From contig NZ_JACHIG010000005.1 in NCBI RefSeq assembly GCF_014203095.1, positions 372,001-436,000 of the forward strand: 64,000 bases of DNA, written 5' to 3'. This document shows positions 1 to 7,477 of the stretch, piece by piece (the stretch's first letter is position 1; each line of letters begins with the position of its first letter). The DNA comes from Prosthecobacter vanneervenii. Lineage in GTDB: Bacteria > Verrucomicrobiota > Verrucomicrobiia > Verrucomicrobiales > Verrucomicrobiaceae. The notes under the pieces are model-generated. The model saw nothing but the letters and a program-made list of their open reading frames with translations, was not told the origin of the DNA and did no database searches. The translations under genes were made by a program, and so were the position numbers.

Positions 1-1
1 G

Positions 2-196
2 GAAGCCAAAAGCGACGACGCACGGATCACGCGCGCCTACCAGCTCTGCCTCTCACGCGCGCCGCAGGAGCGAGAGCGCAAGGCCATCGCCCGCCTGCTC
101 GAAAGCGAACGCCAAGCCAAGGCCAGCGAGACCCAGTCATGGCAGGCTGTGGCTCGTGTGATGCTGAATCTGGATGAGACGATCACCAGAGAGTAA
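2..196 (+). CDS. DUF1553-family protein, C-terminal fragment
   Basis: Only the last 64 codons are inside the window, and the reading frame is open from base 2 to a TAA at 194-196. The fragment contains YQLCLSRAP followed by ARVMLNLDETITRE. This is the typical end of the large DUF1553 (PSD1/PSCyt) proteins of Planctomycetes and Verrucomicrobia, which are often fused to a cytochrome-c-like domain and found beside sulfatases or DUF1501 genes. Function is unknown; an exported role in polysaccharide breakdown is often proposed. The gene converges on the DUF5069 gene with a 15-base gap. The assignment rests on the C-terminal signature alone. Confidence 0.7.
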   Translation, partial: EAKSDDARITRAYQLCLSRAPQERERKAIARLLESERQAKASETQSWQAVARVMLNLDETITRE

Positions 197-211
197 ACGC
201 AGTGATAGATT

Positions 212-685
212 TCATATCCCCTCCCAAGCTCGTTCAGCCACAGGATCGCGGCCTTCATCGTATTCGATGTGGTCGATGAGCGTCTCGATTGGTTTGCCAG
301 TCAGGCCGCTGTCGAGAATGCGCTGAGGGAGCACGGCGGAGCGCTCATCCCGCCAGCCGAGTTTGGCGATGAAGCGGTTCCACATATGGCATTCCTCGTC
401 TGTGCGTGTGGTGCCGTGAGAATGCACCCAGGCGAGAATTTCCTCGTCCGTGCCACCTGCCAGTGTGCGCTCCCTGACTTCAGCATACGGCACGCCGAGA
501 AAGCGGCAGCAGCGGCCATCGAGTGTGTAGAACTGCCCGTCTCCGAGCTGCGCGTGATAGTCCTCAGGAAGCTGGCCCTCGGCATGCAGGCGGATCTTGT
601 CGAGCATGCGGCCGAAGTAGATAAAACGGCCGACTTTGGCGTAACAGCTGCGAAGACCTGGGACGTGGGGCATGAAGACACTCAT
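212..685 (-). CDS. DUF5069 domain-containing protein
   Basis: This 157-residue soluble protein contains GLRSCYAKVGRFIYFGRM close to its start and then KIRLHAEGQLPEDYHAQLG, a combination I recognise as DUF5069. No catalytic motif is evident and the function is unknown. I chose the ATG at 685 because a GGGAAG stretch lies about 10 bases upstream; a TTG at 709 would add eight residues. It is the last gene of the leftward type II secretion operon, 45 bases after the proline-rich protein, and may simply be carried along by read-through. Confidence 0.8.
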   Translation of the reverse strand: MSVFMPHVPGLRSCYAKVGRFIYFGRMLDKIRLHAEGQLPEDYHAQLGDGQFYTLDGRCCRFLGVPYAEVRERTLAGGTDEEILAWVHSHGTTRTDEECHMWNRFIAKLGWRDERSAVLPQRILDSGLTGKPIETLIDHIEYDEGRDPVAERAWEGI

Positions 686-730
686 TCTCGGACTTCCCTG
701 CTTTGGCAAGCCGGGAAGCCAATCAGCACC

Positions 731-1369
731 TCATGGTGGCGGGAGCGGCACGTCGTTGATCTTGGGTGGCGCGGGTCTCGGGTTTCCAACTGGAACAGCT
801 ACAGAAGGAGGGGGAAGGATGGGATTGGGGGGCAGGCCGCCGGGGGCAGCATTGACATTGCGACGCTGCTGACCACCAGGAGCTTGATTGGGCACTGCGC
901 CCTGCTGGGTGGGGATGACGGCGCGCTGCACGACTTCGGGGGGCTGTGCAGCCGGCTCGGCAAAGCTGACCCATCCGGCCTGGTCGCCTTTCTGAAGCTG
1001 GATCTTGGTGCGTTCAACGCTCTCGCCGGGTTTCACGGCACGGATCTTGATGCCCAGTTCGTTTTCGGAACCGATGCGGGCCTCCATGACCTGCGAGGTG
1101 GTGCGGTCCACCAACACGGCCACGACACCGCCATCGATCTCGTAGATGCCGGAGAGGCTGAGATTGTCCACAAAGTTTGGACCTGAGGGGGCATCTGGAG
1201 ATGGCAGGTCCTTGGTGGTGAAGATGGAGCGCTCCCAAAGCGGAGCGAAGTGCTCCAACGCGGGAAAGGGCACGGGATGTTCGTTCTTTTTTTGCGGCTC
1301 CTGGGCAGATGCGCACACAGCCATCATTGCCGTCCCGAATGCCAGAAGCTGAAGGTGAAGTGGTTTCAT
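731..1369 (-). CDS. Exported proline-rich protein of the type II secretion operon (GspC/PilP-like)
   Basis: The 212-residue protein begins with a signal peptide (about residues 1-22, ending CASAQ). Residues 40-130 resemble the small periplasmic HR-type domain of GspC or PilP: a PLWERSIFTTKDLP motif, then a short beta-rich region in which GGVVAVLVDRTT and GIKIRAVKPGESV alternate. The last 75 residues are proline-, alanine- and glycine-rich and probably disordered. It starts three bases after the gspM-like gene stops, so it belongs to the operon. In T2SS or type IV pili such proteins link the inner-membrane assembly to the secretin. The family match is weak; position and architecture carry the call. 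Confidence 0.6.
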   Translation of the reverse strand: MKPLHLQLLAFGTAMMAVCASAQEPQKKNEHPVPFPALEHFAPLWERSIFTTKDLPSPDAPSGPNFVDNLSLSGIYEIDGGVVAVLVDRTTSQVMEARIGSENELGIKIRAVKPGESVERTKIQLQKGDQAGWVSFAEPAAQPPEVVQRAVIPTQQGAVPNQAPGGQQRRNVNAAPGGLPPNPILPPPSVAVPVGNPRPAPPKINDVPLPPP

Positions 1370-1372
1370 GGC

Positions 1373-1954
1373 TTAGTGGGCTTTGCTGACCTTGGGCGTG
1401 GATTTCTCGCGGTAGAACTGGGTGAACTCGACCTCGGCATTGATGGTTTTGTTGGTGCCGCTGGGATTGATCTGCATGCGGGTGATGCCGATGAAACTGT
1501 TGGGCTGCTGGAGTGCATGGAGCCAGGTGAAGAAGGCCCGCTCCTGAACACTGGCCAGGGTGATCTTGACCGTGGCCTTGTCAAAGTAGCCGAGGTTTTC
1601 CTCCAGCGGCAAGCCGTCTGGGCCGAGCACGCGAGCTTCTTCGATGAACTCCTTGCCACCGATGGTGAGACTGAGCTTTTCAGCCTCGGCGCTCACCGCT
1701 TCGAGCAGTTTGGCCGAAGCCTCCTGACGGCTGGCAAAATTGGGGCAGTGCTCCTCCAGCCAGCCGTACTTGTCCGCCCAGTCCGCGCCTTGGGAGATGG
1801 CGAGGTTCATCTCGCCCAGGCGGTCACGCAAGGTGTCGTTCTCCTCACGAATGGCCATGTAATTATTAAAAGCGTACATGAGTCCTCCGCCGCCTACGAT
1901 GGCGAGGAAAAGGAAGGCGAAGACGCCGAGCAGAATTTTCTCGCTCTTCTTCAT
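1373..1954 (-). CDS. gspM: Type II secretion GspM/PilO-like inner-membrane protein
   Basis: The protein has 193 residues with one N-terminal membrane helix (about 8-28). A heptad-like stretch follows (REENDTLRDRLGEMN) and then a compact alpha/beta domain. A short cytoplasmic end, one helix, a coiled coil and a ferredoxin-like periplasmic domain are what GspM and PilO look like; these proteins pair with GspL or PilN to anchor the ATPase platform. Its ATG overlaps the stop of the gspL-like gene by four bases (ATGA), which indicates translational coupling. Sequence conservation in this family is low, so the assignment depends on architecture and operon order. Confidence 0.65.
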   Translation of the reverse strand: MKKSEKILLGVFAFLFLAIVGGGGLMYAFNNYMAIREENDTLRDRLGEMNLAISQGADWADKYGWLEEHCPNFASRQEASAKLLEAVSAEAEKLSLTIGGKEFIEEARVLGPDGLPLEENLGYFDKATVKITLASVQERAFFTWLHALQQPNSFIGITRMQINPSGTNKTINAEVEFTQFYREKSTPKVSKAH

Positions 1955-3168
1955 TCTGCCGCTCCTCCTTTCAGCTCAAAGGTGGCGCTGTTGTCGCTGG
2001 CGATGACGGGAGGCGGGCCGTTGAGTTCGAACGATGCGAGTGCCTCGGTCTCCTTAAGGGCCTGGGTGTACTCCAGCGCGAGAGATGCACTGGGCATGCG
2101 CCCGCGAATGTTCATGCGATCAGGAGTCCACTCCCAATGAGTGATGGACGCCTCCTTGGAGGCGGCGGGCTCCATGCAGTGCAGCAGGATCTGCTGCGGC
2201 CATGAAGTGGGATCCACCGCAGGCGAGACCTCGCGCCATGCCTTTTTGTGGTCCATGACCTTTGAGGAGCGAGGCGTGAGGTTGGCGACTTTCTCGCGCA
2301 GCATGTTGCGCTCCTGAAGGACAAGAGATGTCATCGTGGCCACGACGGCGATGGCTGCGGCGATCAGCGTGCCAGCAGCCAGGGCGATGAAGCGGGTCTT
2401 GGCGCGGCCCGTCTGACTCTGACGCTCGGCAATGATGTCCTGCGGCATGAGCTTGCAGGAGCCACGCTCGGGCATGGTGGGGGCGGGCATCTCGCAGCGA
2501 TAAGCCGTGAGACCAGTGACGCGCTGGATCTGGGCGGTGTCGCCTTCATCGATCCAGAGCACGAGACTTTCCAGCCTGCCCAGCACGCCCTGAAAGCCGA
2601 GTTGGAGGCAGATGTTGTTAAGCTCCGCGAGCGCGTTGGTGTCGAGTTTGCTGGCGGAGAGAGGGGTGCAGTAGATGAGCTGGGAGCCGCTGGTGATGGC
2701 CACGACGAGGCGGCCGAGTTCGCGAAAAATGGTGAGGCTGTTGTGCACCAGCGGGTAGCACAGGGCGTGCAGCGTGACCTCGTCTGGAAGACGCGCCGTG
2801 TCAGAGAGCGGCACAGGCAGGTCTTTGAGCGCCAGGATGCGTGTGAGGTATGCCCCTTCTTTTCCCTGCATCTCACGCACCTGCACGGTGGCCTCGTCAT
2901 CAGCGGCCTTGATACCCAGGCGCTCCAGATGCAGCAGCGCCATGCTGCGCAGATGCTCCGGCTGGCCTTTGAGCCAGGCGGGCAGCGCCCAGAAATGCAT
3001 GGCAGGCAGAGCCAGCACGCGACGCGCGGCTTCCTTGCCAAAACGGGCGCCCTCGGCGCTGTGCTCCGCCTGCAGCACGCATGCACCGGCTTCCACACCC
3101 ATCCAGCTCTGCCAGATGTGTGTGCCAGGAATCAGCAGTTCACAGGTAGGTTTACGTGTTTTTGCCAT
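1951..3168 (-). CDS. gspL: Type II secretion GspL-like protein (PilM/PilN type)
   Basis: The 405-residue protein has a cytoplasmic actin-like region (about 1-250), a single membrane helix near 258-283 and a periplasmic domain of about 120 residues. GspL and fused PilM-PilN proteins have this layout and connect the GspE ATPase to the inner-membrane platform. I preferred the ATG at 3168; a GTG at 3186 would add six residues. The start lies inside the end of gspK and the stop overlaps the gspM start, so the genes are coupled. The actin-like domain is divergent and its nucleotide site cannot be confirmed by eye. Confidence 0.7.
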   Translation of the reverse strand: MAKTRKPTCELLIPGTHIWQSWMGVEAGACVLQAEHSAEGARFGKEAARRVLALPAMHFWALPAWLKGQPEHLRSMALLHLERLGIKAADDEATVQVREMQGKEGAYLTRILALKDLPVPLSDTARLPDEVTLHALCYPLVHNSLTIFRELGRLVVAITSGSQLIYCTPLSASKLDTNALAELNNICLQLGFQGVLGRLESLVLWIDEGDTAQIQRVTGLTAYRCEMPAPTMPERGSCKLMPQDIIAERQSQTGRAKTRFIALAAGTLIAAAIAVVATMTSLVLQERNMLREKVANLTPRSSKVMDHKKAWREVSPAVDPTSWPQQILLHCMEPAASKEASITHWEWTPDRMNIRGRMPSASLALEYTQALKETEALASFELNGPPPVIASDNSATFELKGGAAE

Positions 3169-4165
3169 GAGCGGGGATTTCGCCACGCCAGACGGCCCTG
3201 CCGTCCTGCGTGATCAGGATGAGTTTGCGCTGCAGAGGACCCAGGGCTCCGACGCTCTCGATGCGACGGATGGGGCCTGCGAATTGAATCCAATGGGTAA
3301 GCTGCTCGACGGTCTGTGGATGAAATACTCCCAAGAGCTGCGCCACCTGCGGGACGCTGCTGAGCCGCACATCGTCCTGGGTATGCTGCACGCCATCGCG
3401 TCCAGCGCGCAGAGTCAGCAGCGGGGTGAGGCGCTCCATAGGTACATCTGCCAGCAGGGCGATGAGCTCCGGGCGTGCGTCATTCACATCGACCCGGCCG
3501 TCGCCATAAACGGTGAACCACTCGCGCCAGTCCGGGCGCTCGATGTTGACGACGTCCATGCCGCGCACATGCAGCATCTCCTCGACCTCCTTGAAGGGAC
3601 GATTGAAGGGCATGCCTTCGTATCCCATCTTCTGGTAGTCGCGCTTTTCGGCGCCATTGAGACTCACATGGCTGTCGGCGTCCACCCAGTCTTTGAGGGC
3701 GTCGCACAGGGCGGAGACAAATTCGGGTTTGAAGCCCCAGGCGGTGAAGAGGCGACGGAGCAGCACCTTGTCACCGGTTTGAATGAGATGATTGATGTTC
3801 AGCCGAGCCTCCTCGGCCACGAGCTTGACGTTGTAGCCGCCGCCATTGTCGGCGCTGAAGTGAAGCAGAGGATCGTCCTCCTTGATGGCCGGATGGCGTG
3901 CCACCTCGATGCCCATCTCGGCGTAGCGCTTGGCAAAAATGCGCCCGCGCATCATGCGGGTGAACTGAGAGTCCGCCTGCAGCGATTTGGCTCCGGCAAA
4001 CATGACCATGCCGAGGATGGCAATCATCCAGAAAACCACGATGAGGGCTGAGCCGCGCTGCGATGATGAATAACGAATAACGAATGCCGAAGGAACGACA
4101 AAGCCGCCGCCTGATCCTGTGGATCGGCGTGTCGTGGCTTCGGTCATTGGAAGTTCTATCGTCAT
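3152..4165 (-). CDS. gspK: Type II secretion minor pseudopilin GspK
   Basis: This 337-residue protein has a long leader and then QRGSALIVVFWMIAILGM at about 36-53, a pseudopilin N-terminus cleaved after Gly38. GspK is unusual among pseudopilins in lacking Glu5, and here a Val or Phe takes that place, as expected. The large globular part contains the GspK features EEARLNINHL and later DVNDARPELI. GspK caps the pseudopilus tip together with GspI and GspJ. It follows gspJ by ten bases and overlaps gspL. An ATG at 4147 is an alternative start. Length and domain type fit the family well. Confidence 0.88.
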   Translation of the reverse strand: MTIELPMTEATTRRSTGSGGGFVVPSAFVIRYSSSQRGSALIVVFWMIAILGMVMFAGAKSLQADSQFTRMMRGRIFAKRYAEMGIEVARHPAIKEDDPLLHFSADNGGGYNVKLVAEEARLNINHLIQTGDKVLLRRLFTAWGFKPEFVSALCDALKDWVDADSHVSLNGAEKRDYQKMGYEGMPFNRPFKEVEEMLHVRGMDVVNIERPDWREWFTVYGDGRVDVNDARPELIALLADVPMERLTPLLTLRAGRDGVQHTQDDVRLSSVPQVAQLLGVFHPQTVEQLTHWIQFAGPIRRIESVGALGPLQRKLILITQDGRAVWRGEIPAHGKNT

Positions 4166-4175
4166 TCTTATTTTA

Positions 4176-4850
4176 TCACTGCGGCCCGGCAGGAGCTGCC
4201 TGAGGCGTGCTCACCTGGGCGAGGTCATTGGCTATCCAAAAAGTGTATTCGTGCTCACGGGGATCGGCATTGAAGGCAAACTTGAGCTTCATGAAGAGAG
4301 GAGGCTGCGGGTTCTTTTTGGGATCCCAGCTGGTGAACCACTTCTTTTCCACCGGCTCATAGAACTGCCATTGCATCTGCTTGAGCCCTTCGAGAACCGG
4401 CAGCTCAGCGATGAGGTCATATTCTCCCGGTGTGCGTGCCTTGGGGTTGATCTTGAAATGACGCACCATGAGGCTGAGGTCTTTACTCTCCCGATTGCGC
4501 ACGACGCCGAACTCGACGGCATCAGCCAGGGACAGCTGGCGCTGCCAGGCGAAGGGCATGTGGCCACCGGCAATGAAGAGATTTCCCGAAGCACCACGGG
4601 CCACCTTCTCCAGGCCTGCAGAGATCTGCACGCCAGGATCCATGGTTTCAAAATAGTCGCGCCACTGGGTGACGAAATTGCTGATACGCGTCTCCGCCAC
4701 ACGGGCGGTGCTCATGGATTTGCCAAGCTGCAGCGCGGCATTGGCCACGCCATAGACGGCGCTCAGAATGAACCCGATGAGCGCCATGGCCATGATGACC
4801 TCGATCAGCGTGAACGCGGCCTTAGATGGGACTGCGGGGCGAATACACAT
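4176..4850 (-). CDS. gspJ: Type II secretion minor pseudopilin GspJ
   Basis: The 224-residue protein begins with a short basic leader and KAAFTLIEVIMAMALIGF, a type III prepilin signal with Glu at +5. The residue before the cleaved Phe is Ala rather than the usual Gly, which prepilin peptidase tolerates only in some cases. The size (about 210 mature residues) and its place between gspI and gspK identify GspJ, a tip pseudopilin. Its start overlaps the end of gspI by 29 bases. A generic prepilin-like protein is the alternative, but the operon order makes GspJ the best reading. Confidence 0.82.
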   Translation of the reverse strand: MCIRPAVPSKAAFTLIEVIMAMALIGFILSAVYGVANAALQLGKSMSTARVAETRISNFVTQWRDYFETMDPGVQISAGLEKVARGASGNLFIAGGHMPFAWQRQLSLADAVEFGVVRNRESKDLSLMVRHFKINPKARTPGEYDLIAELPVLEGLKQMQWQFYEPVEKKWFTSWDPKKNPQPPLFMKLKFAFNADPREHEYTFWIANDLAQVSTPQAAPAGPQ

Positions 4851-5235
4851 AGGTTTCCATGCTGCGTTTCATGCGCCGCGTGCGCCCGTCTTGGATCCAT
4901 GCTTCGGCGCGGATGCGAAACATGTGGTCGAGCTCGACCTTGTCTTTGGTGATGAGTTTGACCTTTTCGATCGTGGCGCTGGCGTCGATGTGGTCAGCCG
5001 TGGGATGGAAGGAGATGCTGGCCGCCTTGAACTCGGGCTGATGCGCCACCTCGGCCAGCACGGATTCCAGCACGCGCAGCACCTGCGCCTCCTGGCGCGC
5101 GGAGGTGGACGCTTTGGCGATCTCCTCGATGGCGCGAGTCATGCTGACGGCCACGAGCGAGAACAGCGCAAGTGCGAGGATGATTTCGAACAGGGCGAAA
5201 CCATGCGCAGCGGAGGATGTGCGAGTGTGTTTCAT
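4822..5235 (-). CDS. gspI: Type II secretion minor pseudopilin GspI
   Basis: This 137-residue pseudopilin has HGFALFEIILALALFSLVAV at residues 11-30, with cleavage after Gly12 and Glu at +5. The short globular domain matches the size of GspI, which nucleates the pseudopilus tip with GspJ and GspK. The ATG at 5235 lies just inside the end of the gspH-like gene (stop at 5232), so the genes overlap by four bases and are probably translationally coupled. Assignment to GspI rather than another small pseudopilin is by size and order. Confidence 0.78.
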   Translation of the reverse strand: MKHTRTSSAAHGFALFEIILALALFSLVAVSMTRAIEEIAKASTSARQEAQVLRVLESVLAEVAHQPEFKAASISFHPTADHIDASATIEKVKLITKDKVELDHMFRIRAEAWIQDGRTRRMKRSMETYVYSPRSPI

Positions 5236-5753
5236 CCGTTGACCTGAATGGATTTGCGCCGGGCGCAGGCGGTGAGAGGATCGAAGCCGATCTCGATCTG
5301 CCCTGCGGGTCCGCTGATGCGGACTTCAATAGGCTCACAGATGCCGGTAGGACTGAACTCCCAGGCCTCGCCACGGCGGGGTTTGCGGAAGGCGGATTCG
5401 CCATAGCGACGCACCAGCAGCATGCCGCCAAACTCATCCCCTGCCCCAAAAGCACCGCTGGTAAGATCCATGCGCACAGTCTGCTGGCTGTTGAGCGCCT
5501 GCATCAAATTCTGGCGAGCCGTGGTTTCAATGACGGCGGCTGCGCGGCGCAACTGGTCCTCCGCACGCACGCCCGAGATGCTGACAGCAGCAATGCCGAT
5601 GATCAGCAGCGTGAGCGCCATGGCAACGATGATCTCAAGCAGAGTGAAACCCGCAGGATGCGAACGACCAAAGCCGCGCTGAAGATTCAGCACGGCTGGT
5701 GTCGGATTCGCAATGTTTCTGACCTTGGTCATTCGGGTGTCATCATCTGGCAT
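5232..5753 (-). CDS. gspH: Type II secretion minor pseudopilin GspH-like
   Basis: The 173-residue protein has a long leader of about 35 residues, then GFTLLEIIVAMALTLLIIG, with Glu at +5 after Gly35. The globular domain is about 110 residues, as in GspH/FimT, which joins the tip complex to the GspG shaft. The start is three bases after the gspG stop. The leader is longer than usual; an internal ATG at Met8 would shorten it by seven residues. Function within the operon is clear, while the exact subunit name is inferred from order. Confidence 0.75.
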   Translation of the reverse strand: MPDDDTRMTKVRNIANPTPAVLNLQRGFGRSHPAGFTLLEIIVAMALTLLIIGIAAVSISGVRAEDQLRRAAAVIETTARQNLMQALNSQQTVRMDLTSGAFGAGDEFGGMLLVRRYGESAFRKPRRGEAWEFSPTGICEPIEVRISGPAGQIEIGFDPLTACARRKSIQVNG

Positions 5754-5756
5754 TCA

Positions 5757-6194
5757 TCAGTTGTCCCAGCTGCCGATGTCGTCGGCATTGTCAGCGACGC
5801 CGTCCGGTCCGGCGGAATAGACATCGAAACCGGTCTTGTCTTTGACGCCGGGACGGCGGTAGTGATAGGCATTGCCCCAGGGATCGATGGGCAGCTTTTT
5901 GAGCTTGGGGCTCCAGCTCTGGGGAGCTGGGCGGCTGGTGGGTTTTTCCACGAGTGCGGAGAGGCCCTGGTCGGTGGTGGGCAGCACCATGTTGTCCACT
6001 TCATAGGCACGCAGCGCTGAGGTGATAGTGCTGATGTTTCCCTTGGCGGTGGTTTTCTTGCCGCCTTCAAGCACGCCGCCATAGTTGACGATGGCAGCGC
6101 CCACCAGGAGCGCCACGATGGCGAGCACGAGGATCATCTCGACGAGGGTGAAACCGGAAGCCGGATTGCGAGGCTGGAGCTGAGTGTATTTCAT
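5757..6194 (-). CDS. gspG: Type II secretion major pseudopilin GspG
   Basis: The 145-residue protein carries the prepilin signal SGFTLVEMILVLAIVALLVG, cleaved after Gly14, with Glu at +5. The C-terminal signature of the major pseudopilin is present: LPIDPWGNAYHYR and an aspartate-rich loop (DVYSAGPDGVADNADDIG) that binds calcium in GspG proteins. GspG polymerises into the pseudopilus that pushes substrates through the secretin. I chose the ATG at 6194, directly before the basic leader; an upstream in-frame extension would be histidine-rich and unlike any pseudopilin. It lies 26 bases after gspF. Confidence 0.93.
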   Translation of the reverse strand: MKYTQLQPRNPASGFTLVEMILVLAIVALLVGAAIVNYGGVLEGGKKTTAKGNISTITSALRAYEVDNMVLPTTDQGLSALVEKPTSRPAPQSWSPKLKKLPIDPWGNAYHYRRPGVKDKTGFDVYSAGPDGVADNADDIGSWDN

Positions 6195-6220
6195 GAGGTG
6201 GTGTGGATGAAAGGCAGCGG

Positions 6221-7474
6221 CTATTTGTTGATGCTGGAAATGGTCTGGAAGATGGTGGTCATCATGAGGTAGGCCATGGTGCCCACCATGCCGGCCATGA
6301 GGCAAACGATGACGGGTTGGATGAGCGCGGCGAGGGTGTCGATCTTTTTGCCCAACTCGCGGTCAAAGCGCTCTGCGGCACGGGACAAAGCACCGGACAT
6401 GTCTCCGGTTTGCTCACCCACATTCACCATGTCGATGAGAAGAGGCGGAAACTGGCCGCTGCGATCCAGTGCACGGGAGAGGGCCACACCTTCGGCCACA
6501 TGACGCATGACGCCTTCAAACTCGCGGCGCAGGTGGGGATTGTCAGTGGCTTCGTGGGTCAGCTGCATGGCCTGCACCATGGTCAGGCCATTGCCGAGGA
6601 GGTTGGCCATTGTCTCCAGAAACTGCACGTAAAAGCGGGCGCGAAAGATGCTGCCGAACAGCGGGAGGCGGAGCTTGAACCGAGCCCACGGAATGGCGGA
6701 CTCTGGACGAGAGATCCAGGCCTTGACGAGAATAAACGCAGCCGTGCCACCTAGCAGGACCATCCACCAATAGCTTTTAAAGGCATCGCTGAACCTGAGG
6801 ATGATCTGCGCAGCCATGGGCAGCGAGCCGCCGGTGGAGTCGAGCATCTCGGTGAGCTTGGGAATGAGATACACGACAAACAGCAGCGTCACCGCCACGG
6901 CAGCGACGATGAGGAAGGCCGGATACATCAGCGCGGAGAGCACCTTGGACTTCAGCGCCTGCAGGGAGCGCATGTACTGAGCCTGACGTTTCAGGACAAT
7001 GCTGAGCGATCCGCTGGCCTCCCCTGCTGAAACTAGGGCGCAGAAAAGCCTGCCAAAGCTGGGGCTAGTGGCAGCGATGGCTTTGGAGAAAGCCATGCCA
7101 TCACGCACCTTGCCACGCAGCACGGTGGCGAGAGTCTTGATGCCGGAGAGTTCACGACGACGCTCCATGGTGGCCAGAGCGGGCTCCAGCTGGATGCCTG
7201 CACCGACGAGGTCGGCCAGCTCCTCAATGAAGAGCACGACCTGCGGCAGCTTCAGTTTGATCGGGCCGGAGATCGTCTCCGGGACCGACGCTGCCGTCTG
7301 CCTGGCTTTGGCAGAGCTGCCAGCGGCAGTCTTCATTTCTCCTGCAGCCTCCAGCTTGAAGGGCTGGATCTTTTTCTTTCCTAGCAGAGCAAAGGCCTCG
7401 CTGCGATCAGACGCGCTCAGCTCCCCGGTGATGACACCGGAAGGGCCTTGGGCGCTGTAAACGAAGGTGGGCAT
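6221..7474 (-). CDS. gspF: Type II secretion inner-membrane platform protein GspF
   Basis: This 417-residue protein has the two repeated T2SSF/PilC domains (about 85-205 and 285-405), each followed by a strong membrane segment. GEASGSLSIVLKRQAQYMRS in the first repeat and GEQTGDMSGALSRAAERFD in the second are the paired family signatures. GspF is the polytopic inner-membrane component that works with the GspE ATPase in pseudopilus assembly. It starts three bases after gspE stops. Length matches the usual 400-410 residues. Confidence 0.95.
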   Translation of the reverse strand: MPTFVYSAQGPSGVITGELSASDRSEAFALLGKKKIQPFKLEAAGEMKTAAGSSAKARQTAASVPETISGPIKLKLPQVVLFIEELADLVGAGIQLEPALATMERRRELSGIKTLATVLRGKVRDGMAFSKAIAATSPSFGRLFCALVSAGEASGSLSIVLKRQAQYMRSLQALKSKVLSALMYPAFLIVAAVAVTLLFVVYLIPKLTEMLDSTGGSLPMAAQIILRFSDAFKSYWWMVLLGGTAAFILVKAWISRPESAIPWARFKLRLPLFGSIFRARFYVQFLETMANLLGNGLTMVQAMQLTHEATDNPHLRREFEGVMRHVAEGVALSRALDRSGQFPPLLIDMVNVGEQTGDMSGALSRAAERFDRELGKKIDTLAALIQPVIVCLMAGMVGTMAYLMMTTIFQTISSINK

Positions 7475-7477
7475 GGC

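Noticed and set aside
1250..4051. Long rightward open frames opposite the gspK-L-M genes
   Set aside because: They are shadows of the secretion operon; the leftward genes have overlaps, starts and family features.
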